Under the pieces are notes generated by a model, which had not been told where the DNA came from, did not search any database, and worked only from the letters and a program-made list of their open reading frames with translations. DNA of 64,000 nt from Pirellulaceae bacterium (GTDB taxonomy: Bacteria; Planctomycetota; Planctomycetia; Pirellulales; Pirellulaceae): assembly GCA_029243025.1 (NCBI GenBank), contig JAQWSU010000014.1, forward strand, positions 53,341 to 117,340, in the 5' to 3' direction. This document shows, piece by piece, positions 54,550-64,000 of this stretch. A program made the position numbers and the translations under genes. Every line of letters begins with the position of its first letter. Position 1 is the first letter of the stretch.

Positions 54550-57500
54550 TTAGGAACCTTTTCCGCGTTGTTTGCGGAATTGTTCGCTGCGGACGACCAT
54601 TTGAAACATCACGGAAAAGCGGTAATCATTTTTTTCTAAAACGGCCTCCATCTCCGCCAGTAACGGCTGATCTGACAAGATAACCGACCGGCCCAAGGCA
54701 TATCCCAGAAATCGTCGACACAGCGTTTTCACAAAATCGTCGCGACGATACTGTTCAACATATTTGATCAGATCGGGGACCCCTTTGGCAATCTCACCGT
54801 TCGGCAATCGTGCAGAATTATCGATGGGACGACCAGCACCGTCGGTCGTTCGTGCGCGACCGATTGCATCAAATCCCTCCATTGCGAGTCCAAGACTATC
54901 AAAATGGGTGTGGCATCTGGCACATTGAGCATCGGCAACGTGAACGGCCAGCAATTCTCGAATCGATTGGGTCGACGTCTTTTCTGAGTTGGGCAGATCG
55001 GGGACGTCAGCCGGCGGAGGCGGGAAATGTTGTCCCAGTAAATGATGGACGCTCCAGAAACCTCGCTTGACCGGACTGGTTCGATCGCCGGCCGAGTTCT
55101 TTGTGAGAACCACCGCCATGCCGAACAGACCACCGCGGCCTGCTTGGTGCAGGCCGTTGACCGGATGCCACTCTTGGCCGTCACCGCCAGCCGCAGCTTG
55201 CTGATATTGTCGCTCGATCTGACCGCCGTAATGTTTCGCCAGTGTCTGATTTACGAACGTTCGATCGGTAGTCAACAGATCGGTCACAGGACGATCCGTT
55301 TGGATCAGATGCATCGCTAACCGTACAGGTTCTTCCGCGATCGCGATGCGCAATTCTTCGGTATACTCAGGAAATGCTTCTCTGTCGATCGGATCCTTGG
55401 CAAGATAATCACGATAGCGTAGCCACTGTCCAAAGAATTCGCGAGCGAAGGCCTCGATTCGATCATCTTTGAGCATCCGGCGCGTCTGCGCGATTAGTTC
55501 GTCATCGTTTTGGAGCTTCCCCTTGCTGGCTACCGTTAACAATTCACGATCCGGCAGCGAGGACCAGAGAAAGAAGCTCAGTCTACTGGCTAAATCGTGA
55601 TCTTCTAGCAACGTGGCTGTGTTCAGGTCGGAGCGAGTCGTGTAGAGATAACAGAATTCTGGCGACATCAGGATGGCTGCCAATACGGCTCGTAACGAGG
55701 CTTCGACTGTTTGACCATCACGCCGAAGCTTCTCATACAATGATCGCAGAGAATCTCGATCTTTTGCGGCAACAGGTCGCCGATAGGCTCGACCCGCAAG
55801 CTCTTGGATATCTGCCAAACCAAGTTGTTCCGCAGTCTTGGTTGCCGCGTTTTGCTGGCGAAGTCCGGCGCGAATCTGTGCGAAGAAGCCGTGGATCCTT
55901 GCCGATTTTGCATCGGGAGATTCGGCTTCCAGTGTATCCTTCATTCGTTTCACCCCCAGCTTGTCCAAGTAGGCTTTTTCGAACCGATCTAGCAAGCTAG
56001 GTTGGATCAACTGAGGGTCTTCGGGACGTAGGAAATCAAAACGTTTATCATGCAGCACCTCCCGCTCGGAACGTTCGAACCACACGAATCCGCGCAAGAG
56101 CGTCTCAGCACTTTGCGTGACAAAATCTAGTTCCTGCCATAACCGATCTAATTCTGCTTGTTCGCTTTGACCGAGCACTTTTTGCATTAGCGGTTGATCG
56201 TCACGAAAGAATCCTTCGACGAGGTGAAAGCCTGCAGCAAGCCCCCGACGGTCATTAACATAGTAGAAGCGATTCGGAAACGCATGACAGAAAATGTCCG
56301 CTGCGTCGACCAATGATTTTGCGGTTTGGCTGTTGCCATAAATCAGATGTTCGGTGTTGCGACCCAACTTGTTGTCAGGCGGTTGTCGCATGGCATGTCG
56401 TAGATAGACGCTTCCCGGAATACTGTGTTGGGGATCGAGCTGACAGGGGACCAGTAGATGCTTGCCGCTTAATTCACGTTGCATGTTTGGCGTCAGTGGG
56501 ATCTCGATGATAGCCGGAGCCTTCACGACAAACCATTCAGGATCGATCTGTTCGCCAAGCGGATGAGTCCCAAAGCCCAACGTCTTGACTAGCTCGGGGT
56601 TGAAACGGTCCAGCACACTCCGTAGCGACTGTACTTTGTGATGCACTTTTTCATCTGCTTCATTGTTGGGCAAAATCGTGGCGCGGCTGAAAAGGGGCCG
56701 TTTAATGATGACGTAATTCTCTCCAGCGGCGAAGGCGGGATCGATGCGGATAAACGCCGAAATGGCCACTGCATCGTCACTCGGCTTGGTGACTTTCGTT
56801 ACCTTGAGCAACGTTTCGCTTTGCAGGGAGCTGCGGTCGAATTTGTCACGATGGGTGGCAACCTTGGTTCGTAGCTCAAGATGACTGATCGGCCAGTTGC
56901 CGGCACCGGGTTTGATCAGCTGCGGTTCCGGTGCGAAGAGGATTCGCCGTCCAAATTCGACGAACTTGAGTAAGGCAATCAATTCGGTTGGCTGGTGAGT
57001 GTCATTTTGTGGAGCAGGAACAGCCTGCCAGGCAGCATTCAGTTCGCTGAGGAAACCTGGTTGTGACGCCGCTTCAGAAAGCGTTTGCCATACGATGCCA
57101 AGATAACGAGGGCTGAGTCCAAACTCGGATGCCCATGATTTAATCGTTTGGCTTTGCTGATGATCATGACGGTACCGATACCGCCAAGCGGCTTCAAGAT
57201 AGGCCAAAGTGTCAACCTTGTGGCTTTGGTAAAAGTCGATGATCGCCTGTTCGGTGAACTTTTTCCGTTCATTGTAGGAGCTCACAGGGAACGGCGCAAA
57301 AGAGATTCCGCTGGGTTTGAGTACCAGATGATCAGCCACTCGTTGGGATGCTGTGAGATACTTTTTCACGAGGTTCGGCGACGTCCCCAGAACTTCGCCC
57401 GTGTTGTTGAACCCTTCGCCGCCGGCCGGATCGGCAGGAAAGTTCCGTGTTGGCCGGATATCAACGCCGGTCAAATCGCGGATTGCCCTGTCATATTCGG

Positions 57501-57897
57501 TATTGGATAGTCGCCGAGGGAGCACGACTCCTGGGTCGCCTGCCTGTCGAATCGCTTCAACAAGCAGGATGTTTTCGACAGACTCGGCAACTGCGTTGCT
57601 CTCATCAATACTTGGTTGTTCTGCATCTTCTGGCGGCATTTCACCATGGCGGATGAACTCGACGATGTTATTCCATCTGCGGAAGTCATCCGTCACATCC
57701 TGGGCTGCGGTATACCGCGTCAGATTGAGTTCTCCCTTTTGGTTTTTTGCGTCGTGGCACACCACGCAGTATTTCTGTACATACGGCCTGACGTGGTCGA
57801 CAAATTCATCTGCAAGCAGATCAGCGGCGTGGGAAATCGGCAGGAATACCAGCGAGAATAAAGTAGGAAGCCAAGGAGGTGAAGAACCGTGGGGCAT
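54550..57897 (-). CDS. DUF1592/DUF1588/DUF1585 planctomycete cytochrome protein
   Basis: 1115 residues with a signal peptide (LFSLVFLPISHA). The order is a PSCyt1 haem site CVVCHDAKNQKGELNL (about 44-59), DUF1587 (NTEYDRAIRDLTGVDIRP), DUF1595, DUF1592 (LASRLSFFLWSSLPDRELL), DUF1588 (AGDRTSPVKRGFWSVHHLLG) and DUF1585 (CARCHTHFDSLGLAMEGFDA), which holds a second CxxCH. The protein is periplasmic and haem-binding, and is believed to take part in degradation of complex substrates. AGGAG lies upstream of the ATG. It precedes its DUF1552 partner. Confidence 0.92.
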   Translation of the reverse strand: MPHGSSPPWLPTLFSLVFLPISHAADLLADEFVDHVRPYVQKYCVVCHDAKNQKGELNLTRYTAAQDVTDDFRRWNNIVEFIRHGEMPPEDAEQPSIDESNAVAESVENILLVEAIRQAGDPGVVLPRRLSNTEYDRAIRDLTGVDIRPTRNFPADPAGGEGFNNTGEVLGTSPNLVKKYLTASQRVADHLVLKPSGISFAPFPVSSYNERKKFTEQAIIDFYQSHKVDTLAYLEAAWRYRYRHDHQQSQTIKSWASEFGLSPRYLGIVWQTLSEAASQPGFLSELNAAWQAVPAPQNDTHQPTELIALLKFVEFGRRILFAPEPQLIKPGAGNWPISHLELRTKVATHRDKFDRSSLQSETLLKVTKVTKPSDDAVAISAFIRIDPAFAAGENYVIIKRPLFSRATILPNNEADEKVHHKVQSLRSVLDRFNPELVKTLGFGTHPLGEQIDPEWFVVKAPAIIEIPLTPNMQRELSGKHLLVPCQLDPQHSIPGSVYLRHAMRQPPDNKLGRNTEHLIYGNSQTAKSLVDAADIFCHAFPNRFYYVNDRRGLAAGFHLVEGFFRDDQPLMQKVLGQSEQAELDRLWQELDFVTQSAETLLRGFVWFERSEREVLHDKRFDFLRPEDPQLIQPSLLDRFEKAYLDKLGVKRMKDTLEAESPDAKSARIHGFFAQIRAGLRQQNAATKTAEQLGLADIQELAGRAYRRPVAAKDRDSLRSLYEKLRRDGQTVEASLRAVLAAILMSPEFCYLYTTRSDLNTATLLEDHDLASRLSFFLWSSLPDRELLTVASKGKLQNDDELIAQTRRMLKDDRIEAFAREFFGQWLRYRDYLAKDPIDREAFPEYTEELRIAIAEEPVRLAMHLIQTDRPVTDLLTTDRTFVNQTLAKHYGGQIERQYQQAAAGGDGQEWHPVNGLHQAGRGGLFGMAVVLTKNSAGDRTSPVKRGFWSVHHLLGQHFPPPPADVPDLPNSEKTSTQSIRELLAVHVADAQCARCHTHFDSLGLAMEGFDAIGRARTTDGAGRPIDNSARLPNGEIAKGVPDLIKYVEQYRRDDFVKTLCRRFLGYALGRSVILSDQPLLAEMEAVLEKNDYRFSVMFQMVVRSEQFRKQRGKGS

Positions 57898-57934
57898 TGA
57901 CCAAGAACTCCTGGTAAATCACAGGCGAAGCAGC

Positions 57935-57991
57935 CGTTTGCACTGTCCTTGACCGCGACAAGGGCTGTCGCGGTCAAGGACAGTGCAAACG
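57935..57991. repeat. Perfect 26-base inverted repeat (hairpin)
   Basis: Positions 57935-57960 and 57966-57991 are exact reverse complements (arms begin CGTTTGCACTGTCC), with a 5-base loop AGGGC. It lies between the DUF1592 start and the DUF1080 stop. There is no T tract. It may be a terminator-like or processing structure, or a small mobile hairpin. Confidence 0.9.
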
Positions 57992-58107
57992 CCTAACCGA
58001 TGGGAAGACGGCAGCCTGGTTTCCAAGCAACTGCTGGGAAGCAGGCATGAGACTGTCGTTTCTTGGAACCAGGTGCCAACTCAGGTTGGTCACGTGCCAA
58101 TCGTCGC

Positions 58108-58737
58108 TCAGTCTTCCAGCGGCATGACCTCTACTTTGCGAATATCGACTTTGCTATTCGGATCGTGATGTTGGAAAGCGAAGTAGCCGTCCTTAAACGT
58201 TTCTTCAAAATCGAGGTACTCGTACAGCTCGTCGCCATTGACGGTGATTTTAATGCGTACGTTTTTGCGTCCGCGCCAAACATTATCACGAACTTCAATC
58301 TCGTAAGTGAACCAGGTGTTGGGCTCTACGAGTCTTTTGTAAACATGACACATCCCATAAAGCGATCCGGTACGTATCGGATCGGTATGCGTACTATCGA
58401 TTTGAGCTTCGTATCCGTCGGTGAAGCCGGGTTTCCTCGTCGTGCGAAAGTAAAGTCCTGAGTTTCCGCCATCACTGATTTTGACTTCGGCTCGATAGCG
58501 AAAATTCTTAAAAGGGCCTGCGGTGCAGACCAGCATCGATGCGGGGCCGGATGCGGTCATCGCACCATCTTTGACCTCCCAGAGACTCTTTGCATTACCC
58601 ACTCGTTCCCAGCCATTCAGCGACTTGCCGTCGAACAGCGAAGTCCATTTTGTATCTTCCGCAGATACGGTGGAACTTGACGAAAGAGCTAGTAGGGTGA
58701 ACACACCAAAAACAAATCGAGAAACAGTAGTCATCAT
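58108..58737 (-). CDS. DUF1080 protein (3-keto-disaccharide hydrolase family), exported
   Basis: 209 residues. A signal peptide (about 1-26, TLLALSSSSTVSA) is followed by the DUF1080 beta-sandwich: WTSLFDGKSLNGWERVGNAK near the start, SGLYFRTTRKPGF in the middle and GYFAFQHHDPNSKVDIRKVE at the end. These concanavalin-like domains bind or cleave glycans; some members act on 3-keto-glycosides. It lies between the two cytochrome/exported pairs on the same strand, so it probably acts on the same extracellular substrate. Confidence 0.9.
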   Translation of the reverse strand: MMTTVSRFVFGVFTLLALSSSSTVSAEDTKWTSLFDGKSLNGWERVGNAKSLWEVKDGAMTASGPASMLVCTAGPFKNFRYRAEVKISDGGNSGLYFRTTRKPGFTDGYEAQIDSTHTDPIRTGSLYGMCHVYKRLVEPNTWFTYEIEVRDNVWRGRKNVRIKITVNGDELYEYLDFEETFKDGYFAFQHHDPNSKVDIRKVEVMPLED

Positions 58738-58898
58738 ACAAAAATGCCTTGATCAACAATGGTTGGAAGGTTGTGGGGGTTTGCAACGCAAACATGCGAA
58801 AACACGTATCCTACCTGACTTGGTCGAGAGAGCCTATCTGTTTTGTCGCCGCTATTTTTATTTTAACGAGCAATAATCCGAACTTGTGGGGTTGGATT

Positions 58899-60311
58899 TT
58901 AGGCGAACAGATCGTGAACAACACGCCCATGAACATCGGTGAGCCGAAAATCTCGACCGCTGTAACGAAAAGTGAGCTTTTCATGGTCAAGTCCCATTAA
59001 ATGCAAGATCGTCGCATGCAGATCATGCACGTGGACTTTTTGATCGACGGCTGCAAAGCCGAACTCGTCGGTCGCACCGTAGGTCATTCCGCCTTTCACA
59101 CCGCCGCCCGCCAGCCAAACGGTAAATCCATGGTGATTGTGATCGCGACCATTACCATTTTCGGCAACGGGGGTCCTGCCGAATTCACCACCCCAGACAA
59201 TCAAAGTGTCTTTCAATAGATCGCGATCTTTGAGATCGTTGATGAGCGCGGCAATCGGTTGATCGACGTTCTTTGCCTTGTCGGCATGTGCTTTGATATT
59301 TCCGTGATCGTCCCACGGCTGTCCATTGCCGTAGTAGACTTGCACCATTCTTACACCACTTTCGACCAGCCGCCGAGCTGTCAGGCAAGCGTTAGCAAAT
59401 TGGCCTGGTCCATAGGCATCAAGAGTCGTCTTTGTTTCTCGCTTCAGGTCGAACACCTGTTGGGCCTCCGTTTGCATGCGGAAGGCCATTTCGAGTGATT
59501 CAATGCGTGCTTCTAATGGATTGTCGCGTCCTCCCCGTTGTTCCAGATGCAGCTCATTCATCCGTTTTAATAAATCAAGCTGTTCACGCTGAGAGGAACG
59601 TGAGAGCAATGCATTGTTGATGTGCGGTATGACCTTGGCAGGATCCATTTTGGCATTGTTGATGTGCGTTCCTTGGAAAATTCCTGGTAGGAAACTGTTG
59701 CTCCAAAGTTGCGGGCCGACGACCGGTTTGCCGGGGCATAAGACAACGAAGCCAGGCAAGTTCTGATTTTCCGTGCCAAGGCCGTACAGTAACCAGGATC
59801 CCATTGCTGGCCGCGTTGGCTGGGTTTCCCCGCTGTTCATCATCAGCAACGAAGGTTCATGATTGGGGATGTTGGTATGCATGGAACGGATGACGCAAAT
59901 GTCATCGATGCACGATCCAACATTTGGGAAGATGTCGCTGACCTCGATTCCGGAATCACCATATTTCTGGAACTTGAAGGGCGACATCAACAGTCCCCCC
60001 GTTTTGCGTTCGGTTTTGAGATCAGCTGAGGGGGGCCGCTTACCGTTGTGTTTTTCGAGTGCAGGCTTGGGGTCAAACGTGTCGACTTGAGAAGGTCCAC
60101 CGTTCATGAACAAGTGAATCACATGTTTGGCTCTGGCGGGAAAGTGCGGATTCCTAGGGGCGAGTGGACTCGCCGGGACCGACTTGATTTCGCTCGCCAA
60201 GGTTCCATCGTCAGCAAGAATACCGGCCAGTCCGATCAGGCCCAAGCCGGTTCCCATGCGCCGTAACGACTCGCGTCGGGTGAAACCAATGGGTGTTGAA
60301 TCTGGCATCAT
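58899..60311 (-). CDS. DUF1501 protein, Tat-exported
   Basis: 470 residues from the ATG at 60311 (AGGA upstream); the longer frame to 60374 overlaps the PSD1 gene and has no signal. The signal TRRESLRRMGTGLGLIGLAG is twin-arginine. The alkaline-phosphatase-like core is seen in HVIHLFMNGGPSQVDTFDPK, RSMHTNIPNHEPSL, GRTPVAENGNGRDHNHHGFT and LHATILHLMGLDHEKL. It starts 16 bases after the stop of the PSD1 cytochrome gene, the standard planctomycete pairing. The catalytic activity is not established for the family. Confidence 0.92.
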   Translation of the reverse strand: MMPDSTPIGFTRRESLRRMGTGLGLIGLAGILADDGTLASEIKSVPASPLAPRNPHFPARAKHVIHLFMNGGPSQVDTFDPKPALEKHNGKRPPSADLKTERKTGGLLMSPFKFQKYGDSGIEVSDIFPNVGSCIDDICVIRSMHTNIPNHEPSLLMMNSGETQPTRPAMGSWLLYGLGTENQNLPGFVVLCPGKPVVGPQLWSNSFLPGIFQGTHINNAKMDPAKVIPHINNALLSRSSQREQLDLLKRMNELHLEQRGGRDNPLEARIESLEMAFRMQTEAQQVFDLKRETKTTLDAYGPGQFANACLTARRLVESGVRMVQVYYGNGQPWDDHGNIKAHADKAKNVDQPIAALINDLKDRDLLKDTLIVWGGEFGRTPVAENGNGRDHNHHGFTVWLAGGGVKGGMTYGATDEFGFAAVDQKVHVHDLHATILHLMGLDHEKLTFRYSGRDFRLTDVHGRVVHDLFA

Positions 60312-60327
60312 CGTTTGTTTCCTGATC

Positions 60328-63300
60328 TTAATCGATGTACATGAATTCATTGCTACTGAGCAGTACCTGAGCATACCGTTGCCAGCGTGTCAGTTTAGAT
60401 GGTTCTTGTTCTTGTTGGTGCAGGTAGGTTAACCCAAGTTCTACCTCGATTTCGCTGGGCATTCGACTGTAGGCCAGGTTGAAGGCTCGTTGGATTCGAC
60501 TTGCGTCATCGACCGTTGATTCTTGGTGTAAGCGTGCGGAAAAAGCTCGAGCCTGTTCGATCATGAACGGACTGTTGAGAACGAACAATTGTTGTTGCGG
60601 AACCGTTGTCTCACTTCGTTTTGAACTGGTTATATTGGCATCGGGAAAATCAAAAAGTCTCAGCAAGTTGTCGAGTCGGTGGCGGCTGATTTTTGCATAG
60701 ACCGTCCGTCGCACGTTGGCCGCATCCGCCAGGTTGGTGGAAGGGCCGCCCAGCGTGCGGTCTAGTTTGCCGGAGACATCCAATAGTGCATCACGCCATG
60801 CTTCAACATCGAGTCGCCGCCGGCTCATCTTCCAAAGAAATCGGTTGTCAGCGTCGATGTCGGCGTTTGCTTCCCGAGTCAAACTGCTTAGCTGATAGGT
60901 GGACGACAACATGATTTCTCGATGGATTGCCTTGATTGACCAACCGGATTCAACAAACTTCGTAGCCAGATAGTCGAGTAGGGCGGGGTGGGTAGGGCGG
61001 TCTCCTTGCATGCCAAAGTTACTGGGTGTGGAGACAATTCCTCGTCCAAAATGCCACTGCCAAATGCGATTGGCCATCACCCGTGCCGTCAGCGGATTGT
61101 TGTGAGTTGCAATGGCGTTCGCCAATTCATGGCGGCCGCTACCTTGCGTGAATCGTGGACGGTCATCGCCGGCTAGGATTCTGAGGAAACGTCGCGGGGC
61201 AACCTCGCGTTGCGTTGCTGGGTTACCTCGGACGAAGACCTTCATGTCTGCGAGATTAGATTCCGCATAGGAGTGAGCAACCGGGTACATCGGAGCGGCC
61301 GATTGTTTGGCGTGTTTTAAGTCATCTCGAAGCCGGATGAGTTCTTCTTGTTTGGGGCCCGATAAAAATTGTTCGAGATCATTCGCCGATACGGCAAGTG
61401 GACCGTCTTTGCCGAGTATCTTGGTCAGTAGGTCTTCATGCAGCTTGAGTGGTTCGTCAGCCGGTGCTTCGGTATAGACCCTAAATTGCACGCTTGCCTG
61501 ATCGCCGCACCCGCCCTGATCAGAACCGCTGTTATCTAGTCCGCCGATCGCTTTGAATCGCTGATAGCCGGCCGGCAGATCGTAGATAAGGGTCGAAGGA
61601 GCATGTACCCCGATACCATTGGCGTATGCTTTTCCGCCCACGCGGATTGGTTTGCCCTGGTAATTCTTGTTGATCTTAGCACTGCCAAAACCTTCCAGCT
61701 TTTTCCATTTGAGATCCGTCAGTTTTATTTCGCCGCTGGCGCCGACCAATCGAGGATCCAGCCAATCGGAATGGTCACAACTCTTTCCATTTCCTCCATC
61801 CGATACGACTAAGAACAACTGTTTTGCATCGCGGATGTCGACATCGATCCCAGCCGTTGGCCGTAGTTTGGTCACCAGTGGGGTCACAAACCGAGGATGG
61901 CCGGGTTTCGGTGGCTGGTCTTCGCTTTGACGAACAAGGTTTGAGATGGCCACTCCATCGCGGACGTTCAACAGCGACTGCACGGTTGTCTGGATATCCG
62001 CTGCTACTTTGACCACCTCTGCCGGAGTGGAAGCGTTCGAATCAGTGGAATTAAACGCGATTGGATCTATGGCAAACCACGGGTCCAAGATAGAAACCTT
62101 GCCTTTTTCCTGGGGGGCTAAGAATGCAATCCAACGTTTAAGCAGGTATTCGTTGACGCTTGCCTGCTCGGCAACCTTTGCGGTGGTGGTCGATTGCCCG
62201 GCGGTCGTCAACGCACGGTGTCTCCAGACTGCTTCGATATATTTGGAAATATCCCCAACGCGAGATTCTGCTGCGATGGTGTTTTCCTTGGCCAGAAACT
62301 CTTTGATCGATTTTTCGAGATCCTTGATTCGTTGCTGGCCGGCATTGTAGGCGGCAACTTCTTCGGGTTTGCAAAGCAAGGCGTTGTGTAGTTTTGAACT
62401 GCGAAACACACCTGCAAGCGAATAATAATCCTGGGTCGGGATGGGATCGAATTTATGATCGTGACAACGAGCACAAGAGACCGTTAGTCCCAGGAAGCCA
62501 CGAGTCAACGTATCGACCCGGTCGTCAAGTTCATCGGCGGCAGCTTTTGCGGCGTCGCTGTTCTTGTAGTACTGCGCACCGAGGCCAAAAAAACCGAGTG
62601 CAATTAAGTGATCGTAGGAATCGTCGGAATCTGGCCCGATGAGATCACCTGCAATTTGCAGTTTGACAAATTTGTCGTAGGGCATGTCGGCGTTAAAAGC
62701 AGCCACGACCCAATCGCGATAGCGAAATCCATTGCTGTTTGGCTTGACTGAAAACGTGTGAGCTTGATCCTCAGCATAACGTGCCACATCCAGCCAGTAG
62801 CGTCCCCATCGCTCGCCGTAGTGTTCAGACAATAACAACCGATCAATCACTCGAGCGAAGCTGTCGGGGGAATCGTCTTCGAGGAAATCTGCAACTTCTT
62901 CAGGTGTCGGGGGAAGGCCGATCAGGTCGAAGGTCGCACGTCGAATCAAAACTGATTTCTGGGCGGCAGCAACGGGCTGAAGACCATGCTCCTCCATTTT
63001 TGCCAGAGTGAAGTGGTCGATGCGGTTACGTGGCCAATCGGTGCGTTTCACTGGGGGGACTTGGGGTCGGGATACAGCTTGATAGGACCAAAAGTTCCGA
63101 GCTGCTTCAAAATCGATCCCTGCATTCACCATCGATTCACCGTCACGAGGATCGGCGGCCCCTATTTCCACCCAGCTGACAAAATCAGCAATCACAGCCT
63201 CTGGCAGTTTACCCGTTGGAGGCATCTCAAATTCGTGATGTTGCAAAGCACTGATCAGCAGGCTCTCGTCGACTTTTTTGGGGACAACTGCCGGACCCGA

Positions 63301-63540
63301 ATCGCCGCCCTTCAACATTCCCGCTCGCGTATCGACCAGCAGGCCGCCTTTGATATGCTTGGCGGTCGCCGAGTGACACTCGTAGCAGTGTTGGACGAGT
63401 ACTGGCCGAATCTTGCTTTCAAAAAATTCCAGACGGGTTGTTTCAGACACTTTGGGTGCTGTGCTCTGGGCAAGCAGGGAACTTTCCATCCCAAGGCTCA
63501 GTGACATTGCAATCAGAGTGGCGACAAAAATGAATGGCAT
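60328..63540 (-). CDS. PSD1 planctomycete cytochrome protein (PSCyt1-DUF1549-DUF1553)
   Basis: 1070 residues from the ATG at 63540, which opens a signal peptide (MPFIFVATLIAMSLSLGMES); the frame is open to 63681 without support. The order is PSCyt1 with CYECHSATAKHIKGGLLVDT, DUF1549 (SVLIRRATFDLIGLPPTPEE, then RWGRYWLDVARYAE) with a second haem motif CARCHDHKFDPIP, a mid-region NPCBM-like carbohydrate-binding segment (GGLDNSGSDQGGCGDQASVQ) and DUF1553 (NPLTARVMANRIWQWHFGRG). Periplasmic. It heads the five-gene series and is paired with the DUF1501 gene. Confidence 0.93.
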   Translation of the reverse strand: MPFIFVATLIAMSLSLGMESSLLAQSTAPKVSETTRLEFFESKIRPVLVQHCYECHSATAKHIKGGLLVDTRAGMLKGGDSGPAVVPKKVDESLLISALQHHEFEMPPTGKLPEAVIADFVSWVEIGAADPRDGESMVNAGIDFEAARNFWSYQAVSRPQVPPVKRTDWPRNRIDHFTLAKMEEHGLQPVAAAQKSVLIRRATFDLIGLPPTPEEVADFLEDDSPDSFARVIDRLLLSEHYGERWGRYWLDVARYAEDQAHTFSVKPNSNGFRYRDWVVAAFNADMPYDKFVKLQIAGDLIGPDSDDSYDHLIALGFFGLGAQYYKNSDAAKAAADELDDRVDTLTRGFLGLTVSCARCHDHKFDPIPTQDYYSLAGVFRSSKLHNALLCKPEEVAAYNAGQQRIKDLEKSIKEFLAKENTIAAESRVGDISKYIEAVWRHRALTTAGQSTTTAKVAEQASVNEYLLKRWIAFLAPQEKGKVSILDPWFAIDPIAFNSTDSNASTPAEVVKVAADIQTTVQSLLNVRDGVAISNLVRQSEDQPPKPGHPRFVTPLVTKLRPTAGIDVDIRDAKQLFLVVSDGGNGKSCDHSDWLDPRLVGASGEIKLTDLKWKKLEGFGSAKINKNYQGKPIRVGGKAYANGIGVHAPSTLIYDLPAGYQRFKAIGGLDNSGSDQGGCGDQASVQFRVYTEAPADEPLKLHEDLLTKILGKDGPLAVSANDLEQFLSGPKQEELIRLRDDLKHAKQSAAPMYPVAHSYAESNLADMKVFVRGNPATQREVAPRRFLRILAGDDRPRFTQGSGRHELANAIATHNNPLTARVMANRIWQWHFGRGIVSTPSNFGMQGDRPTHPALLDYLATKFVESGWSIKAIHREIMLSSTYQLSSLTREANADIDADNRFLWKMSRRRLDVEAWRDALLDVSGKLDRTLGGPSTNLADAANVRRTVYAKISRHRLDNLLRLFDFPDANITSSKRSETTVPQQQLFVLNSPFMIEQARAFSARLHQESTVDDASRIQRAFNLAYSRMPSEIEVELGLTYLHQQEQEPSKLTRWQRYAQVLLSSNEFMYID

Positions 63541-64000
63541 GGTTTGAATAATGTCCCTAGGTAAAATGGTCCTGGGAGTAAACAAGGCAACGGAACGGGC
63601 GGGGATGTCGACGATCCGCGGGGAATCGAGGTTGCAGGCAGGTTGGAAGCAACTGTGTTTGCCAGACTCGCATTTTAACACAGTTAATTCCGGGAGATCA
63701 ATAAACGCCTGGGCCTACTATGCAAGGCCCAAAATGACCCCCTACCGATATAGGGCCAAAACGACCGTTTCAGGTACACATTTCAGGAAGTGTACCTGAG
63801 ACCCTACAGGCGATTCGCTGGACAACTCTGCGGAATCCTGCTGTACTGGCGGACGTGCTACACACTTCAACGGGACGAGGGGAAACCGACGAGAACGCTG
63901 CTTGCAATCGCCTCCATCCGATGGAGGGGAATAAATTCTGGCGGTTGAGTAACTCAGCTAACGCGTTAACCAGCTTTATGAGCAACGTGCGATTCAAACC
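63541..64000. other. Right edge, no supported gene
   Basis: The first part is the upstream region of the PSD1 gene. A hairpin at 63770-63799 (see separate entry) lies further on. The open frame 63770-63997 on the minus strand shows no family resemblance. Confidence 0.5.
63770..63799. repeat. Inverted repeat near the right edge
   Basis: TCAGGTACAC (63770-63779) and GTGTACCTGA (63790-63799) are perfect 10-base arms with a 10-base loop. No T tract follows. Possible operator or repeat end. Confidence 0.7.

Noticed and set aside
63770..63997. Minus-strand frame of 75 codons at the right edge
   Set aside because: No family resemblance or ribosome-binding site seen; it overlaps the inverted repeat.

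Overview
The window reads as chromosomal DNA of a planctomycete, most likely a Pirellulales-type member. Evidence: the paired PSD1/DUF1501 and DUF1592/DUF1552 families at the right end, a DUF1080 protein, a PEP-CTERM protein, a large secreted protein with the planctomycete-style 'CEPRVLLTG' N-terminus, an ExbB/ExbD-like operon with an extremely Gly/Asn/Ser-rich member, and a Pkn-type Ser/Thr kinase. I see no phage, insertion sequence or CRISPR array.

Left part (1-27.7 kb) is mostly housekeeping. The 5' end of gcvT runs off the left edge. Two 3'-5' exoribonuclease genes follow (YhaM-like, then RNase R) with a 15-bp tandem repeat between them, then prolyl-tRNA synthetase, a DUF4416 protein, a DUF1573 protein and a metallophosphatase/tetraheme cytochrome. 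Next come a TPR protein with YebC, and the nusA-infB-rbfA translation/transcription operon. That operon ends in an unusual gene joining an endonuclease III-like fold to a histone H1-like Lys/Ala tail. A ketosynthase homologue that has lost its catalytic Cys, a secretin-like secreted protein, a protein kinase and a three-gene ExbB/ExbD-like operon complete this part.

Middle part (27.7-47 kb) is accessory. A tRNA-Glu(CTC) with its own promoter and terminator marks the boundary. After it come gene-poor stretches, a small secreted protein, a PEP-CTERM protein, a JmjC/cupin-8 protein, a sulfotransferase and GDP-L-fucose synthase. A tightly packed cassette follows: PqqD-like protein, HPr-kinase-like protein, two glycosyltransferases and a PF14907-type nucleotidyltransferase. 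Two GT4 glycosyltransferases lie beside it. The cassette resembles both the HPr-rel-A gene set and the tailoring half of phosphorylating/glycosylating lasso-peptide clusters, but no cyclase or leader peptidase is present. It is my main candidate for an undescribed system. Next are membrane proteins and a FemAB/GNAT-like gene translationally coupled to an M29-aminopeptidase-like gene that is split by one in-frame TAG.

Right part (47-64 kb) holds a membrane-fused spermidine-synthase-like protein and a 1057-residue secreted beta-helix protein with RTX repeats. A minus-strand series follows, in transcription order: PSD1 cytochrome, DUF1501, DUF1080, DUF1592 cytochrome, DUF1552. It carries a perfect 26-bp inverted repeat between the DUF1080 and DUF1592 genes. 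These look like exported, haem-linked degradation machinery typical of marine planctomycetes.

All calls come from reading the sequence; no database searches were possible.
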